From assembly GCF_947623445.1 (NCBI RefSeq), contig NC_135241.1, positions 994,501-1,058,500 on the forward strand: a DNA stretch of 64,000 bases, read 5' to 3'. The translations under genes were made by a program, and so were the position numbers. Position 1 is the stretch's first letter; every line of letters begins with the position of its first letter. Below are positions 60,701-64,000 of the stretch, piece by piece. This DNA is from Clavelina lepadiformis. Lineage: Eukaryota > Chordata > Ascidiacea > Aplousobranchia > Clavelinidae. The notes under the pieces are model-generated. The model was not told the origin of the DNA. It ran no database searches and worked only from the letters and a program-made list of their open reading frames with translations.

Positions 60701-63700
60701 TTACTTGAGTTATACGCTCGTCCAACCTATGGGCGTATGTGGACTTATATTACCGGTAGGCACATAACTGTACTGCTGGCTAAAGTACAGCAAGTCTAAC
60801 TCAAAGTGTCATTTATGTCTAATACTGTACTAACCTACTGGAATTGTGTAGTCGGTAAAGACGTGGTTGTTGCACGTTTTCCTAAAATTTATTCAAAATA
60901 ATTTTCTAATTGATCGTGTGATGTCTATGTTAGTGGAACATGCCGCTCATATCACTTGGAATGAAGATTGGACCCGCCTTGTGTGCTGGAAACACAATTG
61001 TTGTCAAACCCGACGAGCAAACGCCCCTAACCACCTTATTTATCGCGTCGTTAGCGAAAGAAGCTGGTTTTCCTGTTGGAGTCTTTAACGTAGTACCAGG
61101 AGGGCCCGTAGCTGGTGCAGCTATAGTTGACCACCATGACGTCAACAAAGTCTCATTCACAGGCTCAATTGAGGTGAGTGGTCACGTTTGTAAGCTAGAA
61201 GTTCATGTTTTGCTGTGAATTATATTAACCAAGTTTTCGTGTCGAACATATTTCTCAAAATAACTTTCTTTGATATTCTGTAAAGGTTGGCCGTAAAATC
61301 CAAGAAGCATCATCAAAAACGAATTTAAAACGATTGACTTTAGAATTATCGGGAAATTGCCCAAATATTGTCTTTGCAGATGCTGATAGTAAGTTCTTTT
61401 CTTAAATGTTGCCTATCTCTGCTTTATGATACCGGTTTCATGCACTTACTAGGCTACTGCCAGCAATGCAAGAAGGACTTGCCCAGCAATTATTAAACTT
61501 GTCCTTTTTCAGTCGATTACGCGGTCGAGCAATCCCATCAGGCGGTATTCATGAACCAGGGACAGATGTGTACAGCAGGCGCCCGCACTTTCGTCCACGA
61601 GGACATTTACGACGAGTTTGTTGCTAAGAGCGTTGCGCGTGCGCAGAAAAAGATCGTTACCGACCCATTTCAAATGTTTTCCGAGCAAGGACCACAGGTA
61701 GGTCACGTGATAAATATTTTATTAATGTTCGAAGTTGGTAAGCACAAAGACGAGTCATCATAGGGTCGTAACAATGGCTAGTTCACATCGTGTGTTCCTA
61801 CAGTAACGTTATTCTATGACGTCATAATTCACGGCGGGATAACTTCAATTTCTCAATCGCTTTCAAGACTTCGCCTTTGATGCTTTTCACGTCCGTTCTC
61901 GGCCCCCAAGCGGCAATAACTTTTCCGTTTCCATCCAGTAAATACTTCCAGAAGTTCCAGTTCGGATTTTTATCGGAAGATTCTGTGTAAAACAAATCAC
62001 TTATATTTAATTGTCACACTTTGAGTATAATTGGAATCACTGCAGGCCCTAAATACGACGAGTCGCCCAAAAGTGTCCATCACGCTTTTACCTGTGAGGT
62101 ATCTATAAGCGGAGTGTGCCGTTGTACCCGTGACGTCAATTTTAGCGAACAACGGGAACGGGGCTTTGTAGGTTTCCCGCGCAAATTTCTCGATATCTTC
62201 ATTATCATGGGGCTCCTGCTGACCGAACTGATTGCAAGGGAAGCCGAGTACGGTGAAGGGTTCCTTCTTCTCAACGTTTAACTCGTTGTACAGGTCGGTC
62301 AGCTCCTTGTAGTGTTCGTTCGTGTATCCGCATTCGCTTGCCAGGTTGACTACTAGCGACACCTAGCAATAAAATTTTTTTAGCGCATACATGATAAAAG
62401 TGCTGGCTCCCGACAACTGTTGTCAAAGTAAATGACATGTGTCTAGCGTCAGGACATCAACCGACCGCTTAAGGGAATCAGGCAGGTCCACTACGCACAA
62501 TGCTTGTTTGTAAGCGACATTATCCGGACGCGTAACACTGAAATTGCTTTCAAATGAGAAAACTGTAGAGTTTCATTTGATAAATACAGTAAACACTTAA
62601 ACTATAGCTTATTTGCATGCATGTTAGCACACACGGGGTGCATGTCAAAGTAGAGAGCTGACAATAATCCAGTTCATCAAGGCGCTACTTTTATATGAAC
62701 CAGTCGCATTCCGCGCGTTTTTCATTTCCAAAGTTCGGAAACCGACACGAAAGAGTGGTTTCCGCATTACATCAATACGATCATTTCATCGTAGTAAGAC
62801 TTTCTATCGAGTGAACTCAGTGGGTCCTAAAGCAGAAGACTAATTGCTGAGGCATTCAAGCTTCTAAGTTTTGCTGCCTACCGTTTAACATTTCAAATTT
62901 GACTCGGTCGCTGCTTGTTAAGGCAGTTGTACAAATAATAACTTCAGCTACCCATGAATTACTTCCTAACCAACTTACCATTCCTCTGTAGGCTTCAAGT
63001 GAAACCGGTTTTCCTCGAATATTTTTCACTTTGTAAGAATAAAACCCTCCCTTGCCACATACTGCACAGCTTATAAGCGAGCTGACTAACAGCAAATGAG
63101 CCAAGACTGCGGAACCTGCCATTTTGCTTTGATGCGCGATACCCTACAACTGGCGGTCTAGCGCATTCGTCAGTGTGCCCATTACGACGTCATAATCACT
63201 TCTTTTTTCAGCGTCGGTTCTCTTTCTCTTATGTTGCTTGTGGCTCGTTAGCGTTACCTTGCGGAATTTTCTATACTTTAAAAATCCACTTGGAGCGCGT
63301 GAACTTGATTTTGCTTTATTTGTTGTTGGTTTAGATCAGCAAAAAGCATTTCGACCAGATCATGGAGTACGTCGCATCCGGGATCGAGGAAGGAGCTAAA
63401 CTTGAATGCGGAGGAGCAAGGCAAGGCGAAGAGGGATTCTACATCCAACCAACGGTCTTCTCGAACGTCAAAGATGAGATGCGGATTGCGCGAGAGGAGG
63501 TAAACACACAAACACACAAACACTTAATAAAACCCGCGTCACACCGGTTTCAAGCAAGATCCCATTCAGAGTTAGTTGCGATATGAGATTGTGTGTGATC
63601 ACTGTTGTGTTGACAGATATTTGGACCCGTTCAGTGCATTTTCAAATTCAAAATGATCGATGAAGTGATTCGAAGATCCAACCACACCGACTACGGACTT

Positions 63701-64000
63701 GCCGCAGGGATCTTTACACGAGATGTCGGAGCAGCGTTGGAAATGGCAAAGGCGCTCGAATCCGGAACCGTCTGGTAAAGGCGCAGATATAAAACAACCT
63801 GCTCTGATTTTCTTACGATAATTCCGCAACTATTTCGTGCAGTACAGACTTCTGAATGTTTTATAGGCTACTTTGTTTTCTACTGGGCTTCTATATCTAT
63901 TTGCCTGTAACTGATGATGACGTCAGTACGTTTAAACTTTGAACTTTCTCTTTCAGGGTAAATTGTTACAACGCTTTCGCGGTTCAGAGCCCATTTGGTG
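57720..64000 (+). CDS. Aldehyde dehydrogenase, ALDH1/2 class (partial, 10 exons seen)
   Basis: Exons: 57720-57854, 59648-59752, 60033-60173, 60564-60755, 60934-61173, 61286-61388, 61513-61697, 63335-63499, 63617-63774, 63957-64000 (cut by the window edge). NAD-dependent oxidation of aldehydes to acids. Catalytic residues are all present with ALDH2 spacing: Asn193 (PWNMPL), Lys216 (VVKPDEQTP), Glu291 (LTLELSG) and Cys325 (NQGQMCTAG). FTGSIEVG is the cofactor motif and IFGPVQ is present. The N-terminus has a 45-residue Pro/Ala-rich extension ([10 protein letters not shown]) with no clear mitochondrial targeting signal. That and the similarity to ALDH1A in VFIDNEWVD and [14 protein letters not shown] favour a cytosolic retinal dehydrogenase-like enzyme, but ALDH1B/2 is possible. 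LELSG replaces the usual LELGG. Intron 7 contains a whole antisense gene. Confidence 0.88.
61718..61723 (-). terminator. Poly(A) signal of the glutathione peroxidase gene
   Basis: TTTATT on + is AATAAA on -, about 100 bases past the peroxidase stop and only 21 bases from the host gene's exon 7 end at 61697, so the antisense transcript should stop just short of the host exon. Confidence 0.5.
61822..63122 (-). CDS. Glutathione peroxidase, GPX7/GPX8 type, nested antisense in an ALDH intron (3 exons, 191 aa)
   Basis: Exons: 63122-62979, 62362-62092, 61982-61822 (TGA). A hydrophobic signal peptide covers about residues 1-22, predicting entry into the ER. The peroxidatic residue is Cys59 in NLASECGYT (cysteine, not selenocysteine), followed by the Gln motif [11 protein letters not shown] and the Trp motif [22 protein letters not shown] and the short monomeric form fit the GPX7/GPX8 branch, which passes oxidising equivalents from peroxide to protein disulfide isomerase. 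The protein ends SRREL, resembling but not matching the KDEL-type ER-retrieval signals that close vertebrate GPX7/8. The whole gene lies inside intron 7 (61698-63334) of the dehydrogenase, on the opposite strand. The start is the first ATG of the signal-peptide exon. Confidence 0.88.

Overview
The window is eukaryotic and compact: 11 protein-coding genes, nearly all split into many exons with GT/AG introns, AT-rich spacers, and short non-autonomous DNA transposons. I infer a tunicate, probably Ciona. The reasons are the small introns, the close gene spacing, an EGF plus zona-pellucida protein like ascidian vitelline-coat proteins, and a lineage-specific cluster of melatonin-receptor-like GPCRs. 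No bacterial features are present. Exon models were read by eye from reading frame, splice signals and paralogue alignment. Each CDS entry gives the whole gene span and lists exons in the evidence.

Layout: 1-10 kb holds two class A GPCR genes on the + strand (GPCR-1, GPCR-2). 10.6-18.8 kb holds GPCR-3 on the - strand, with an exceptionally long C-terminal tail. 18.8-22.6 kb is a spacer. 22.6-25.4 kb is a + strand EGF/ZP-domain membrane protein embedded in the receptor cluster. 25.9-27.9 kb and 30.5-32.4 kb are GPCR-4 and GPCR-5 (- strand). 33.4-36.1 kb is a - strand carboxylesterase, and 36.9-39.0 kb a - strand single-pass EGF membrane protein with proteoglycan-like features. 40.5-50.7 kb is a 30-exon + strand gene for a centlein (CNTLN) orthologue, a centrosomal coiled-coil protein. 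50.7-57.7 kb is a gene-poor spacer with one unexplained coding-like island near 52 kb. From 57.7 kb to the window edge is an ALDH1/2-class aldehyde dehydrogenase (3' end cut off). A glutathione peroxidase of GPX7/8 type lies antisense inside one of its introns.

The five receptors form one local family. Exons 3 and 4 have exactly the same length in all five (135 and 129 nt), exon 2 does in four, and intron phases agree. All five carry Phe in place of the NPxxY proline, and NRY or SRY in place of DRY. The other genes show no obvious functional link to one another. Dispersed repeats include three hAT-like MITEs in introns, a pair of ~104-bp MITEs upstream of centlein, and a tRNA-derived SINE.
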